Counted from the stretch's first letter, positions 11,339-26,000 are shown. The stretch: 64,000 nt of DNA from Lagopus muta (GCF_023343835.1 NC_064433.1:52418871-52482870); one strand, 5' to 3'. Translations and numbers: made by a program. The notes: generated from the letters alone by a model not told the origin.

Positions 11339-12702
11339 TTTGAATAAATGGTTGTGTACAAGAGTTTTGGCTTTCAGCATGGTTCACTTTATCGGAATTG
11401 GTAACTTTTATTAGTCTAATCCTTTAAAAAAAGACTATACAATATAGTGACAAAAGAAAGTTCTTTGTCAGTATTAAGTAGCTGAAAATATGATTTTCAT
11501 GGTTTTCATGATATCAACATAATTTTGCAATTCAAGTACCCCACACACATGTGGTCAATGTAAAAAATAATAGAAAGAATTTCACCAAAGAAGTCAAACT
11601 ATTGAGAGCCCTAATGGTAAAATTTATCTTGAGAAACTTGAAACTTAATGTAGCTCTGGACCTGTTGACCTGCAGTCAACTTCCCATGGCAGGGGAAGAC
11701 TATAAAAAGTAAAGGTCTCTTTGGATCATTTGCATGCCTTATGGAGTATTTTTTTCTGAAAGCTGAGTGCAGTAATAAAGAGTGAACCAGTGGACCTTTT
11801 CCAGTGTTTTTCTTTCTATACTTACTACTGCAAAGAGTGTGTTTTATAAAATATAAAAAATATACATTAAGCTGTAGGATTCTGATATTTTGAATGGAAG
11901 AAGTGGTAGGATGAGCAGATGGGCATGGAGAAAGCAGTATCATCAGGAGATCTGAAAATCCAGGGTACCATTCTGAGTATGACACTGTCAGGATGTTCAA
12001 ATCTAAGCCAGTGGAAAGAACTTCCTGGCTTCTTGCAGCTTGATGGTGGTCAACTTTACTCCTAAAATGTATTTGAAATTCTTTATACTGGTGTTGTATA
12101 TCTAACACCTTTAGCGAAGCTCTGCTTTACAACATCTCAGGTTGGCTGCTGGCCCTTACTCAGCATCCTTACACAGAACCTTCATGTGGTTCTTAACTGC
12201 TCTACTCCTGATGAAAATCTTAGCCATACAGAGTGCAGGACCTTCCAGTAGGCTTTCAAGGATTTGCTACATTGCTTTAAGCCCTTTTCGCTACCACCAT
12301 GTTTTCCTCAGTTTGTGACTTAAGAGATTGCAGTGTAGATTTTTATAGTAAGAGGAGGCAGTGGGGCCATTGACAGCCATTCTGTTTCCTAAGCCTACAG
12401 AAAGCACTTTTTTGTGCTGTCACTTAGCACGGAGGCTCACTCATAGTGCTTCTTGCATAAGGTCTCGTGAGTGTCACCATTTCTGTGAATGACTCCTCCT
12501 CGGAAGGAACTGAATATGTCACATTCCAAAGTGGCCATCTAACTGTTACTGGACATGAAAAAGCAGCACCCAGTGCTGCCTGTCAACATCAAAGTAGGGA
12601 AGCTGTCTCTATTTAGGATGACCCAGCAGCACTGCATGGTATACAACTACACAGGCAAGATTATAGGTATGATGCAATGCCATGTGGGCTAGTAGGTGAG
12701 AA
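11339..12702. other. Intergenic, nothing recognised
   Basis: AT-rich non-coding DNA between two CR1 fragments. The minus-strand open frame at 11611-12108 has no family motif and no splice logic linking it to a gene. Confidence 0.5.
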
Positions 12703-13002
12703 AATCATAGAATCATAGAATCATAGAATCACCAAGGTTGGAAAAGACCTAAAAGATCATCCAGTCCAACCGTTCACCTATTCCCAATAGCTCCCACTAA
12801 ACCACATCCCTCAACACAACATCCAGCCTTTCCTTGAACACCCCCAGGCTCGGTGACTCCATCACCTCCCTGGGCAGTCCATTCCAGTGCCTGAGCACCC
12901 TTTCCAAAAAGTAATACTTCCTAATGTCCAGCCTGAATCTCCCCTGCCGTAGCTTGAAAACATTCCCTCTGGTCCTATCACTAAAAATACCCCCAAACAG
13001 AG
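12703..13002 (-). mobile_element. CR1 LINE 3' fragment
   Basis: Starts with the diagnostic TCATAGAATCATAGAATCA run (complement of the CR1 3' terminal repeat), then CCAAGGTTGGAAAAGACCT, GATCATCCAGTCCAACC and TTCCCTCTGGTCCTATCAC. The complementary strand keeps a short open piece of ORF2 ([20 protein letters not shown]). Confidence 0.92.
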
Positions 13003-16000
13003 TAATTGTGAACATGTCTGCACAAATCTAAAAGCAGTTTTGCTGCAAAGGATAATCCAAAAAAGGGATTGCTTACTGTGATTGATTATATCAAACACTG
13101 CAGAGTAACATCTGATATATGATTACATGTTACCTTAGGCAAACCCACTTGTATTAATTGTGTGTATGATCCTTGTACAGGTAGAACCTAGGAAAGGTGT
13201 CATAAAAAGCACAGCTTCCAGTGGGGGCAGGTGCATGTCCTAGGCAGCACAGGAAAGAGTTCTTCCATTATTATCTGCAATTGCCATGAATTGGGATAGT
13301 GTCTTCATTTTGCTGTTAATAGGTAACTGCATGCCAGAATTGGCATCCAGGAATCTACTCATGGGAAATCTGTCTACTATGCTGGTAGAAAAAACACTCT
13401 ACTGTATCATTTATTTTGCTTTCCTTCATCATTCTTGACCAAAGATCAAAGTACTCCTCTACTGGAAGCTGTAAAAAATTTGACAGAGGTGTTCGAATCA
13501 GGAATGTCCTTCAGGACATCCTTCAGGACCAATTGGTCGCTATACCGTCTTTCCTCCAGAGCTGTCAGCTATGATGTGAGAACCTTAGATTGGAGAGGAT
13601 CCTGAGTTGCAGAATATATGATCTTACATATCTTAGGCAATCATGTCCTATGTAAGATTTTATGAGTTTATCAAGGAAATGTTACGGTCCTTGAAGATCA
13701 GACTACCTTTCACAAGTACCTGCTTTTGTTCTTTATATATTTCTTTTCACTACTGAACTACTGAGAGCTATGTGCAGAGCAAAATTCTTTGGAGTTACAC
13801 CTCAGAAACAGAGTTTGATATCTTTGCATTAGCAACACCCTTGCAATTCTTAGCTGTGAGGCCAGTGTGCAGTGTGAGAACACCAACTTTGTTAAATAAA
13901 CTTTGTTAAAAGTGAATCAAGTAGTCCTGGTTCAGGTGCTAAGACAGGACAGTTACAGCAGTCAGGAATGCAAACTAAATGGATTAAAACAGTGGGAAGT
14001 GTGTGTCTGTTTTCCATCAGTTCATCAGACAACTGCCTTTCAACATAATTATACATCATCAATGAGTTCTGTGTAGGCACTGCAGCTATGGGTGTTGGTT
14101 TGGTTTGGTTGTTTTTTCTGTGGCCCAGCACAGATTAGTAGCTCTCTGGCAGCTACACTCCAAGGCTTTCTAGTGGCAGTAGGGAGCAGAAGATCACCTG
14201 CTTTTATGTCCTTTAGCAAACTTCTCTGTGTCATTTGTTGGATACTTTAAGCATTCCTGGCAATATCTCCTTCCCAGTAACCATATAAATGTTGTACTCC
14301 TTTTCCCTTGAGTGATTTTCTGTATGGAATATCATTGTATAGGAAGGGTTAAAAACATGAAGCTATTGAGTCATTTTGATTTGATATTGCAGAGCGAGCT
14401 GCAGAAAGCATACCTATTCCTGAGCGTGCTGCTGAGGAACTGGAAGAAACGGAACAAGGAGGAAACTGAAAAGTCTAATCCCAGTTCTGTGCTAACAGCA
14501 GAGAGATTGTGAAACTAAATGCTCTTCCTGGAGTGCAGGTTGGGTTTATGCTGTTTTTTACTGTTGCGTTTGAGAACTGTTTGTTTTGTGTTTCTTAACT
14601 ATTCTTCGCTGAATTTTTGGAAGTGAAAAAAATTCTTTCATGGGCAGTGATTGAAAAGTTTGTTCAGGGCCAACACAAGACATTGACAGCATTCTTTCTC
14701 AGGGATATTCTAAAGGTTGATCAATTTAAGATGGTGTGTTTTATGGCTGTGTTAAATGTGTTAAACAAGACAATAATAGTGACTTTTTTTTTTTTTTTGT
14801 ATCAAAGGCTTTGATTCTCAGTCAAATTTCAGCTGTTATCTTTATTGCAAGTTTCATTTAAGCTGTTTTGCAGACTTCACAAGGCAGAACTCTAATATCT
14901 GCATTCCAGTGAGAAGAGTACTTCATCAGGGTGAGACAAGTACACAGACTGAAGCAAAACAGTTTTTCATCTTTTTTCTTTATTTAAGATACTTGAACAC
15001 TCTATCTCTGAAAAGACAAAAGAATTAAGAGAATTATTTATAGAGAGGAGTTGCTTGATACGTGCTCAGTTACTGAAGATAAAAATCAGAGCAATTTGTC
15101 TATCATCTGTTGTCATCAGCAATGAAATTGGCAGCTCTGATTTAGATTATCAGGCAGCTGATATCTTCCACCTCCTTAGTTTTGTCTGCTGTGGTCATCT
15201 GACTAAGCTTGTACAATCAACCCTGGCATATAACAGAGGCTTTGGTCTTTGATGAAATTGAGAATATCAGCCTTGGAGTGTGAATGTAAAGCTTGTTGAT
15301 TTGAGAAAACAATATGAAGTGATGCCATCTTCTAGCACCATGAAAGTTCAGTTTGTTCTTTGAGTTTCACACTTGGGATACATTTAAGATATTAACAAAA
15401 GCATGTAACTACAAAGAGAAGAAGTAACTAAGGTTGCTGTTTTCTGTTCCTCAGTGGGAGTGAAATTCAATGACAATGAGGTACCTCACCTATGTTAGTG
15501 CTGCTAGCAATCCTTTTAGATAAGTTAGGTAAATATCTAGTATATATCTGCCTTATTTAATGATAGAAAAATCTGTCTTTTTGTTTTTATATTGATTTTT
15601 AATTGACTCCATAGAATTAGGCTAGAAAAAGTGACATTTGCAAGAAAAGCTAAGACTTTTGGAAAAATGCTAGAGTTTGTGACTCCAGCTGGCTGTTTTA
15701 CGTAACATTGCTACCTTAAATTCTTCATGTTGTGTTGATGAAAATAGAGAAAAGAAGCATAAAAACTAGAGATGGAAAGACCACGTAAAGAAGGATTTTC
15801 CAAATTTGTCTCAATTTGGATCATATTTTCGGATTTATCTGTTTTTTTGTTTGTTTGTTTGTTTTTCCCGAAGCCACTTTTTCTTGCATAGAATTTCTGG
15901 GGCGATTTCATGATTTTATGAAATTATTATGAAGTATTTCATGGTTTATATGATTTTCTATTATTCTTATCTATGATTTCTATGATTTTTAAGGATTCCT

Positions 16001-17067
16001 CCAGATAACTGTTATCAGAACTACACTGATAAAGAATTTTGTCTATTTTACAGTTCAGAAGTCCCATGAAGAGCAGTATTTTATGAGCTACTGGGTTGAT
16101 ACTGGATTTGTAGCTGTTCGAAGTCTGGTCTCATTAGTATTAATTCCAGCAAAGAAGTAAGACTATCAAAGGTTTGGAGGAGGGAGTTACGTGTTTCTTT
16201 GTTTGTTTTGTTATACATTTGTATGTTTTCTGGTTTTGTACATAAGCAGATATGATCACAGCCTTACACATTGGAAAAGTGTGATCCAGTCTCCTCAATG
16301 TTAAGGCCAGTGTAAAATCACCATAGACCCCTAAAAAAATTCCACTCAGCACTTGGTATACTTGAGTTATCATAAGAAACAACATTCAATTTCTAGGGAA
16401 TCAAACAGTGCCTGTCACTGGTAGTGAAAATCATGATGAATGCAAGTTTTGAACAAAGAAACCTTACTTCTGTAAGTGTAAAAGAAAAAAGAAAAAAAAC
16501 TGATTTGTCACTGCTTTTGTGAAGCTGTGTTTCGTGTTTGTGTCCCACCATGTAGTGTCTTACTTGCTTTGCCTTCAGACATGCTCGCTATACTGTAGTA
16601 TGCCATGTGATCACTGTGTAATTCTTGTACATGTTTTGAATTAACCATTGCACTGCCCTCTTAGGAGCTGATTTGATCAGTGTTTGGATTAAGTCAGAAG
16701 TCTATCTATATGAAAAGGGTGTTGGCTTTTAGGAGGGCGGATATTTCTCAGCTGGTATTGTTCTGTCGTGCTCACTCTGCAGGAGCTAGGATATGGTAAA
16801 ATAAACCAGCTAAAACATGGGTGAGAGGAAAGCACAGTGGAGCAGAACCATGCAGTCTCACCAATAGGTGATGCCTACTGGAGTGCTGTCCAGTTAATCA
16901 CTGCTCCCACAATGACCACTCTGTGCAGTAAAATCACCAGCTAAACCTCTCATGGGTATCCACCCTTGTCCTCGTTTCTTGGAGGGAGCAATGACAGATA
17001 AAGATTTTTTGTGACTCATGGTATGCATCATTTACAATCACGTTTGCATCATAAATGTTCTTAACAG
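13003..17067. other. Intergenic 5' flank of BPI-fold copy A
   Basis: No complete gene is recognised. Two acceptor-flanked open stretches (14393-14512 and about 16054-16155) are reported as findings. They could be non-coding 5' exons of copy A, because the first coding exon itself begins at an acceptor (TTCTTAACAG/GTCC). A T-run lies near 14785 and a TTTG microsatellite at 15847-15865. Confidence 0.45.
15847..15865. repeat. (TTTG)n microsatellite
   Basis: About four and a half direct TTTG units in intergenic DNA. Confidence 0.85.
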
Positions 17068-17090
17068 GTCCCAGTAACCAAGGTGAGAAG

Positions 17091-20000
17091 ATGCAAAAGA
17101 TGTGGTATTCTTTCCTGCCCTGTTTGCTCTTTTTACAACTTGAAGCTAATCCTGGTCTTAAAGTGAGAATTACTCAGAAAGGGCTGGATTATGGTATGTC
17201 TGTCATTACCACAAGTTAATTTACCATAAATATTCTATGTACAGAATATAGTTCTTTCAAAAGGGTGCAGTGTAGAAGTCTGGTCCTTAAATACCGAAAC
17301 AGAATATATTCCTTTTGTCACCTTGCAGCAGAACACCCTTTGTCCCTTCTTTCTCGTAGTCTCTTTTTTGGACTCAAGGTACAAATTTATCCTCGAATTT
17401 GGGACCACATGCTCCTGCAGTCCAACAGTGTTTCTATTACACTTCTCTTATTTATCTACTGTCTTAGAACTACAATGAGATGGTCATATAATTGTTTCTT
17501 TTTAAAAAGTGCTAAAATCTTGATTGAAAGTGTGATACTGAATTGAAGATAATCAACATATAATTGAGAAAAAAGAAAGCTTATGATCTTGGAATGGGCA
17601 TGTAACTGCACACGTTTACTGTCATTCTTCTATTTGAGGTGAGATAGAATCTGCATGTGCTGTTCTTAAAAAAAAAAATAAAAAAATCTAGCAGCCATCT
17701 GCTGTAATTTTGACCCCTAACAGAACATCAGCGATCTTGTACATGGCACTCCTAACCTCTAGAGTGTATTTGCCTTGCTCTTTATATTCAGGCTAGCTCT
17801 CATTGCCTCCTGCTGAAGGTGTAGTCTGTGGGTGTGGAGGGCACTCAGTACAATTTCAATTGTTTACAGAATTAATATTAATCATAAAGGTTAACAAGGT
17901 ACTGATTCAGCAAAGGCTGGGTCATGCTAAGGATTAATCATTACTTATGTACTGAACACACTGACAGCTAGACAATGGACTTGTGAGATGAAAAGTAGAA
18001 GCTTGAGGCTTATGAGTTCAAGATGAAAGTGAGGATCAGGTCTACTTATTTCTCTGTATGAACATTGTTTTTAAGGCTTTTGGGGAGTTAAGAAGTGCAG
18101 GGCAAACATCAGTCATCCAAAACAGAACTGTTCTTTGTATCTCTTTATGAAATGCCAGGAAAAGCACTCCCTAGGAATCTCTGTTGCCTTTAGAAATGAA
18201 AATTCAGTCTGCTATTTCTTAATATGAGCCCAGCAGTAAGCATGGCTTTCAAGTGCCAAAGTTATAGACTAACCCTGGGTTAGCCGTTGGGGGTAAGAAC
18301 AGACATTGACAGTGACTCTGCCAATGGTATTTCTTGTATTTGAAAAGTGTGGTGCCTGTCATAGAACCATAGAATTGCTCAAGTTGGAAAAGACTTTAAA
18401 GATCATCAAGTCCAACTGCAACATAACCATACTACCCTAACTCTAACAAACCTCTGCTGAATCATGTATTTTCCTTTAACATGAGATTTGAAGGCTGAAT
18501 CAATAGATCCTCCCTCCTCACCCGTTCTGCCAGAACTTTGAGAGAGACTCCATTTGAGGTCACTGGCTGCTCTCATTTAGAACCATAAGTGAGCTTTAGG
18601 GTATTTATGTGAAACAGAGTCTACGTTTTTGCTTTTGAAGAAGGAATTTCCAGGGAATCATCATGAGTTATCATTTATTGTCATTGTTTGCTTTTTTAAT
18701 TACTGAATTCGGGGGGGGGGGGGAAGGGGGAAGTTTTTTTCTTTATTCAGCAGCTGTGAGGCTCTAAAGATAAACTCCTGTAAAAATGTATTTGACATAC
18801 CAACACTTCATATGCATATGTTCACACTTCTTACATAAGTAAGGACTATGCATGTTGGTCATCTTGTCACTTAACAGGCCTCTTCAATCAACAGGTGTAA
18901 GACAATCTGAGAGAAATGTGATGACCAAGTATTTCCAAGGTTATCCACACTGTGTGTGAAGTGAAGGAAGTATAACAGTTTCAAATAATTGGTAAGAGTT
19001 CTAGAATGTAAAATACAAGTCAAGATCACTGTGATCTTGAATTGAATGATTCATATGGTGACAATAGATGCAGACATGTAAGTAGTTGGAAAGAGGTCTA
19101 GGTAAGGGTTTAAGAATGGGAGAGTTTTCAGAACTATGTTAAAAGTGATTGAATTATTTGTCAGTATATCTGGACCTTTGCATGCCATAATCTGGCCTAC
19201 AAGGTATCTGATTTCCTCTGTCCCATTGTAGGCAGGAAGATTGGGATAGAGCTACTGAAGCAAAGAGTACTGAAAGAGACCTTCCCAAGCTGGAGTGGGC
19301 AGGAGAGTTTCTCCATTGTGAAGGTGAATTATACAATCTCAAGGTAAGTGAAGAAAATGCATTTCAAAGTTTTAGGATGCAACACAGTAATAATTACACA
19401 GCCTTTTTTTATTATTGTTCAGTACAAAACTTTAATGGTTCATCTAACTGCTGAAAGTTTTAAAAGTATTTCACAGAATCACAGAATCATAGGAGTTGGA
19501 AGAGACCCCTGGAGACATCTAGTCCAATCCCCTGCTAAAGCAGGTTGCCCACAGTAGGTTCCACAGGAAAGTGTCTGGGTGGGTTTTGAATATTTCCAGA
19601 GAACAAGACTCCATAGCCTCTCTGGGTAGCTTGTTCCAGAGCTCGGCCACCCTCAAAGGAAAGAATTTTTTTCTCATGTTCATATTTTTTCCTTCTACCA
19701 TGCTCAGAGATGAGCTTTAGAGGGCCTTTGAAAGAGCAGTTTGTCTGTTTTATTAGTTGATTTGTTTCAGAGTTTGGGGCAAAGGCAGTTGTACATGTGG
19801 ATATGACACAGTGGGAAAAATGTATGGGATAAAGGGAAAAACTAGTGTTCTTAACCATCTGCTACTATGAAGGAGATGTAGCAGAGAAGGTGATTTGTTT
19901 GAGTTTCATGAGGGAAAAGCCATCACGAAACAATAAGATGAAAATGTGTGTATGGGGATGATGTATCTGAGTTAGTGGGGCAGGAAGATGACTTTTGCAG

Positions 20001-23000
20001 AATCTTTTTGTGTAGATTTACAATGGCTAAAATAGCATTTTCATTAGGTAAGGCTCTGCTCTTATTTCCTGCTGAGGAAACTTGTGTGCTGGGAACAGCC
20101 TGTGGAGTAAAAGATCTATGGAACTTTCTACAATATTCCCAAACAAGGAAAGTAATAGAAAAACACATTGTTTTACAGCCTTCATTTCCATCTTTCTGTT
20201 CAAGCTTTTTCAATATACTGTAACAAAAAAAAGCCCAGTAATTTCTGACCTTTTAATACTACTTCCAAGTAAAGTTCTGCTGCCCAGTAGTATTTTACTT
20301 CATTTTTTCTTCATATCAATTTCATTTACTTATAAATTACCCAGAGCAAAAAATAACAATCTGGGAGACTTCACATACTTTGTGCTGGATAGTACCCGCA
20401 TCCTCTACTAACATCTGATATTTCAGTAATGTTCTAATATATATATTACTAATATTCATCGTATTATAGTATCCTTGGGACCTTAATTTTTGCACATCTG
20501 AGAAAACTGCACTTGGACAGCCTGAATAAGAAAAAACTATGGGGGGTGGTGGGATGTCTTACTGCACATCTTTCACTGTCTGCTGGGTGTTGATTATGGA
20601 GAATGTGGAGCCAGATTCTTCCTGGAGGTACCCAGTGAGGAGGTGGGTAGCAGACACAAGTTACATCAAGAAAATCTTCAGTTAGAAGAAAATTGCTAAG
20701 GAGAAGCAGAGCAAGAACAGAGAGGTTGGAGAATCTCCATCCTTGGAGACGTTCACGCTCAAATGAACAGGGCCCTTACTTGGCCTGGCTTGGATTAGGG
20801 CATGATCCAGAAGATCTTAAGGTTCCTTCCAACCTAAGTTGAAGTGATCCTCAAAATCACAGTGGATTCTCCCAACCAGTTATTCCCCTCCCAGTACACA
20901 ATCTGATCTCACCTCACTGAAAACGGGATTAATTAGGCCAACCTTAATGTTGCCCAAGATGTTTTTGAAAAAGTATGTTCATTGTCACTAAACCTAGCTA
21001 GTACCTCCAGTCCCAGGTAAGCAGATGAAAGTCAGTTATTTCAGAGATCTCTGCCAGATAGCAGGAAACAATGAGGAATGTCCAGTTCATGATAAGATTG
21101 CAGCTGATACCTTTACAATGTGCAGCTCAGTTCAACACACCCATTTGCAACACAATGTCTGTGTATATCAGGAAAAATTGTTTTCATGGGGAAGTCTTTA
21201 AGACTTTATTTTCAGAATGAGGATGAAGGGGAGATGAGGAAGGGGATACAGAAGGGGAAGGAGAAACTTTGGTCTTCGTCAGCAAATGCTAGCATTCACA
21301 CAACCTAAGTTTTTTAAATAGATGCAGCATCTGGGTATAACAGACAGACTTATTTTCCCTCAGTAAGCAAATTTCACTTCAAGGACTTTGTTTTTCTCCC
21401 AGTGGGAGGTTTTTGTTTTGACTGGGCATCCTTTTTCCCTAGCATTGTATTGAGGATGTTTTTTGCAAGGATGCTACTCAGTGTAATGGTACAGATACTT
21501 TTCCAAACTTCCTGGGAAATTCTTTTAACAAATCATAGACTTTGCCTTTAATAGCAGAAGAATTCAATAGGTCAGTATTCCTTCTTAACCTTTTACCATG
21601 CAGTCCAACATCCTGCTTCCTTTTCTCTGTAGGTTCAGAGTTGATGCTGTAGATATACCAGAAACTTCTGCTTCCTTTATTCCTGGCACTGGTGTTAGTC
21701 TGTCAGTGGCACATGCTTCTGCTATAATCAGTGCAGACTGGAGAGTGAAAACATGGCTACTGTAAGTACTGTACAGTGCAATTGGAGTTGGGAGACAGTT
21801 CTGGAGTGGAATTAGAATTGTAATTCAGAAATTTAGTTGCTAGTTATGATTCTACAATTCAAGTCACTGTGGATAAATGACTTGGCTTCCTGAGCCTGTG
21901 CAGTATGAGATTTTCTTCAATGACATCATCACATTCAGATTTTTCCACTTCTCTATCCCAGCATTTTTCTTACCTATCTTTATCACAACATTATTCTTTT
22001 TTTCCTAAAAGGGAGGGCTAAAACATCTGGGATATCAGAAAAGGTTTCAAGGTGCTAATCTCTACAACTGGGGTTAATAGAATACCTGCTAACAGCAGTA
22101 GGTGTTGCTCTGTTTGCAAGCCAGATAGTACAGCAAGATGGATCACCAGGCTGCACATTTCACAGTATGTCCTGATTTCAAAGGAGCACGTACATGCAGT
22201 TTTGCATTCAGTTTTAGTACTGGTGCCTGGAAAGCACTGTCACTGTGGTCCTAATCTGTGTGTAGTTTTCATACTGGCATTGTGAGGAAAAGGATACTGT
22301 GTTCAGCAGAGCACATCAGCTGTTCCCAAACACTAATTCACCTCTCCTTCTTGCTAAGGATAAGGACTGGGGGATGATCTAAAGAAAACAGCTGAAATGT
22401 AAAACTCTGAGGACTTCACCAACTGCAAAGGAGATGAGGAACTGATATGCAGGATATGGGGGGAGTGAGTCAAAGCCAGCTTTGGTGAAGTGCAAGCTTA
22501 TGAAGGAATTTTCTTTCCTTTTTGAGGGACATAGGGAACAATCTATTATGTTCTGTTCCATATTATGTTTTGTACATAGCTGTAAGTTTAAACAATCCTG
22601 AATATGCCTTACTTTTCAACCCCTCCACTCCTTCATCCTAATACATTGCTTTCAGCTTAAAATAAGAGATCCCAACTGAAAGTCAGCTTTTCAAGGGAGA
22701 CCCTTGACAACCCAGGCCTACTGGGCTGTATCTAGGGTCAGTAAGATGGGTTTTATCCCAGCTTTTCCAAAATTATTCCTGAGTTTCCAAATCTCACTGT
22801 ATCCCTCCTCTGTTTCCACTGTGTCCCAGTGCACTCTGCCAGTCCCAGAATCTCATGGCAGGCAGTTTGCTCCTAAAAGGCTAGAATCAGAGAATCCGGA
22901 TTCCTCCTAAAGAGCAGTTAAGGATGCAGCAACAGAGACCTAAGTAGCTAAAATTTTCCCCATCTCCCATGCAGCCCAAAAAGGCAGAAAGTCTGAGATC

Positions 23001-26000
23001 CTTTCACAGTGATCTATCACTGAAGTATGGGTAAAGCTAGTTTGGAAGCTCCAGAGGTCATTTTACTCTGCTCAAAGCAGATTGGTCAGCACATTGGGTG
23101 AACTATGCACTGGTGATGTTCAGGCAAGGATGATGATACCGTTACCTCTCCACATCATTTCTGCCAGTGCTGAATTACTCTCCTTGTGAAAATGTTTTTC
23201 CTAGTGGCTTGTAGGAAAAATGAGGGTATGAAGAATGGTGTTTCCTCCAGACAGTCACTTAATGCACTATATTGATTGAGAAATGTATTTGAAATTGGTT
23301 GTGGTAGGAGGGATTTTATGACAAGGAATGGTATTTACTGGTCTGGTCACATGTAGCCTGTGCTTTGGAGCTGGATTGAGATTATTCTCTCACAGAATCA
23401 CAGAATCACCCGGGTTGGAAGGGACCCCAAGGATCATGTAGTTCCAACCCCCCTGCCTAGCAGGGCCACCAAACATACACATTTAGATCAGGTTGCCCAG
23501 GACCCCGTCCAACCTGGCCTTAAACACGTCCAAGGACGGGGCATCCACAACCTCCCTGGGCAGCCCGTTCCAGGGCCTAACCACTCTCCTAGTAAAGAAC
23601 TTCCCCCTAACATCTAACCTAAATCTTCCCTCCTTCAACTTAAAACCATTTCCCCTAGTCCTGCTGTTGTCAGCCCTTTTGAAGAGTTTACTCCCCTCCT
23701 GGGTGTAGGTTCCCTTCAGGTATTGATAGGCTGCAATGAGGTCACCCCGCAGCCTTCTCTTCTCCAGGCTGAACAAGCCCAACTCCCTCAGCCTGTCCTC
23801 ATAGGGGAGGTGCTCCAGCCCCCTGATCATCTTAGTCGCCCTCCTCTGGACCCTTTCCAAAATCTCTATGTCTTCTATGTCTTTCTCTCAGCATGACTGT
23901 GTTTTCCCACAATTGTTCTTAGCCTGAACAACAGAGAAGAAACCTGAAAGGTACATGGTTAGTGCTTGCTATTGGGCTGGGCTCTTTCTCCATAGTAGTA
24001 ATAGTACCTAAATTTGCTAGAAATTGTGAATAAGGAAATTGGAGAGGGGTGTCTTAGTAGGGATTTTTACAGAAAGGAGAAAGAACGAATGTGTTTGGAG
24101 AAAGAATAAAAGGGATGAACATATACATTAGAAAGGGTTATTGAAATTTTTGACAGGAGAACAAGAATCAGAACAATTACAAAGTTGAGAACCACTAGGT
24201 TATATATTTGTTAGCTAACAGATTTCTAGTGCTGCAGTCCCGAAGGCCATCAGGATGACCTATCATGAGGTTCTGAAACGTCTTTTGTCACTGTGAAATT
24301 CTGACAGTTTTGCAAACTCTTCAAATTCTGCACAACACTGGAAAATTCATGTCCTGGAAACTCACACATCTAACCTGTTTTGAATGCAATGCATGTGCCT
24401 GATTGACTTTAATCACTAAAGAAAAACATCATTCACTCTAGATGACAGAAGCCAGAAGTCCTTTCAAAACTGATTTACAGGTAGTATCTTAAATTACTCC
24501 CTTGGAGGACATGTTTCCCTGACTGAGGTTTGTTTTTATTTTATTTTACTTTGTTTGTCTAAGTAGCAAAGACCAAGGAGGATTTACCCTGTCCATCTCA
24601 GAACTATTCATTGCAATTGTCTTCAAAGTATCACGGGACAGCACAGGCCACTTGTCTGTGTTGCTGCACAGTTGCCAGCTGAGCATCGGTAGTGTAAAAG
24701 TCAAATTAAATGAAGGATCTAGGTATGTATGCTAGGTATGTATAGAAGATTTTCTAATTACTCTGAGGGAAATAGTGGAGTTTGTCACATATGGGCCACT
24801 TTTCAAATTTTGCCTTTCAGAGATCCAACTAACTACTGAAAGATCAAATTAGATTTTTAAAGGCCTGTTTTTTGTGAACAGTCTCCTTTGCTGAGTGTAT
24901 GAAGGGTGGTTAATCTACATTTCTTTGTGCACGTGCCAGAAAGTGAACTGACAAGATATGACTATATAGACTGCATTTGAAAAACTTGACACTTGCGTAT
25001 ATTAAAGAGTACAAGATGGCAAATGGAAATTTGCAGGAAGGAATCTAGACTCATTATGCATTTTGACAAGCTGACCTACAATTTAAGTAAAAAACTTAAT
25101 ATTTCAAAAGAAAATATGACATAATTTTTGTAGTTCTCCTTCTGATTTTCTAGAGAGCTTTTTGTTATATTAAAGAGAAAATGTGGCTGTTATCAGCATG
25201 TTGACATTAATATTCACAACTTTGCAGACTGCCTTCTAAATAGCTCCAAAGAGACCCAGAACATACAGCATTGGTACAGTCTACCAAAATCAGTAATTGC
25301 TTTTCATTAATCTAAATGACATTGATGCCCTAGCTTGGAATATTCTACGATTTTATATTTCAAAGACTTCAATCCATGATAAAAAGTGTTCGTGTTCATT
25401 TTCTTTTCTTCAGCTGGATCTATAGTTTCCTATCTGGTTACCTTGAGAAGGCCATTCATTCTAAACTGGAGGAAAATGTAAGTTTGAAAAGATGATTTCA
25501 AATAGTGAAGAGAGGAGTTGAAATACAGCCCTTTCATTGCTGACTTTTCTCTCTTTTCCTATAGATATGCCTAAATATCAAATACAAAATACAGTTGATG
25601 GATGCACAGCTTAGAAAGCAGAAGGGTGAGCTGCTGATTTGAGCTTTTTGAGTAGTTTTCACACTGCGCTGATTGTAGTGTTTTTATGACTTGCCAATCC
25701 ATTTCTGTGTTCACAAAAAAAGAAAAAAGCAAAGAGGTAAAGACTGAACCATTGTTCTCTGCATTAGTCCATTTCATATTCTTAGAAATCTCTTGCAAGA
25801 ACCTTATAGGCAATATTCAGATTTCTTCTGTCCCCACAGCAGGTCACCTGTAATCTTTCAGTTTGTTATAGCTAACAAATGTTATTTCCTTAGATTCTCA
25901 AGGAATTTTCCCAGTGATCCTTTATGCTCTTGCTACAGTGGACATAAGAAAATCTAGCAGTAATCCACTAAAAAGCTAACAAATATCCAGTCTTGCACTG

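Noticed and set aside
11611-12108. A 165-codon minus-strand open frame in intergenic DNA
   Set aside because: It has no recognised domain and no neighbouring exon logic; its composition resembles random AT-rich translation.
23483-23860. A 125-codon minus-strand open frame looking like a gene
   Set aside because: It is the C terminus of CR1 ORF2 inside a repeat, not a host gene.
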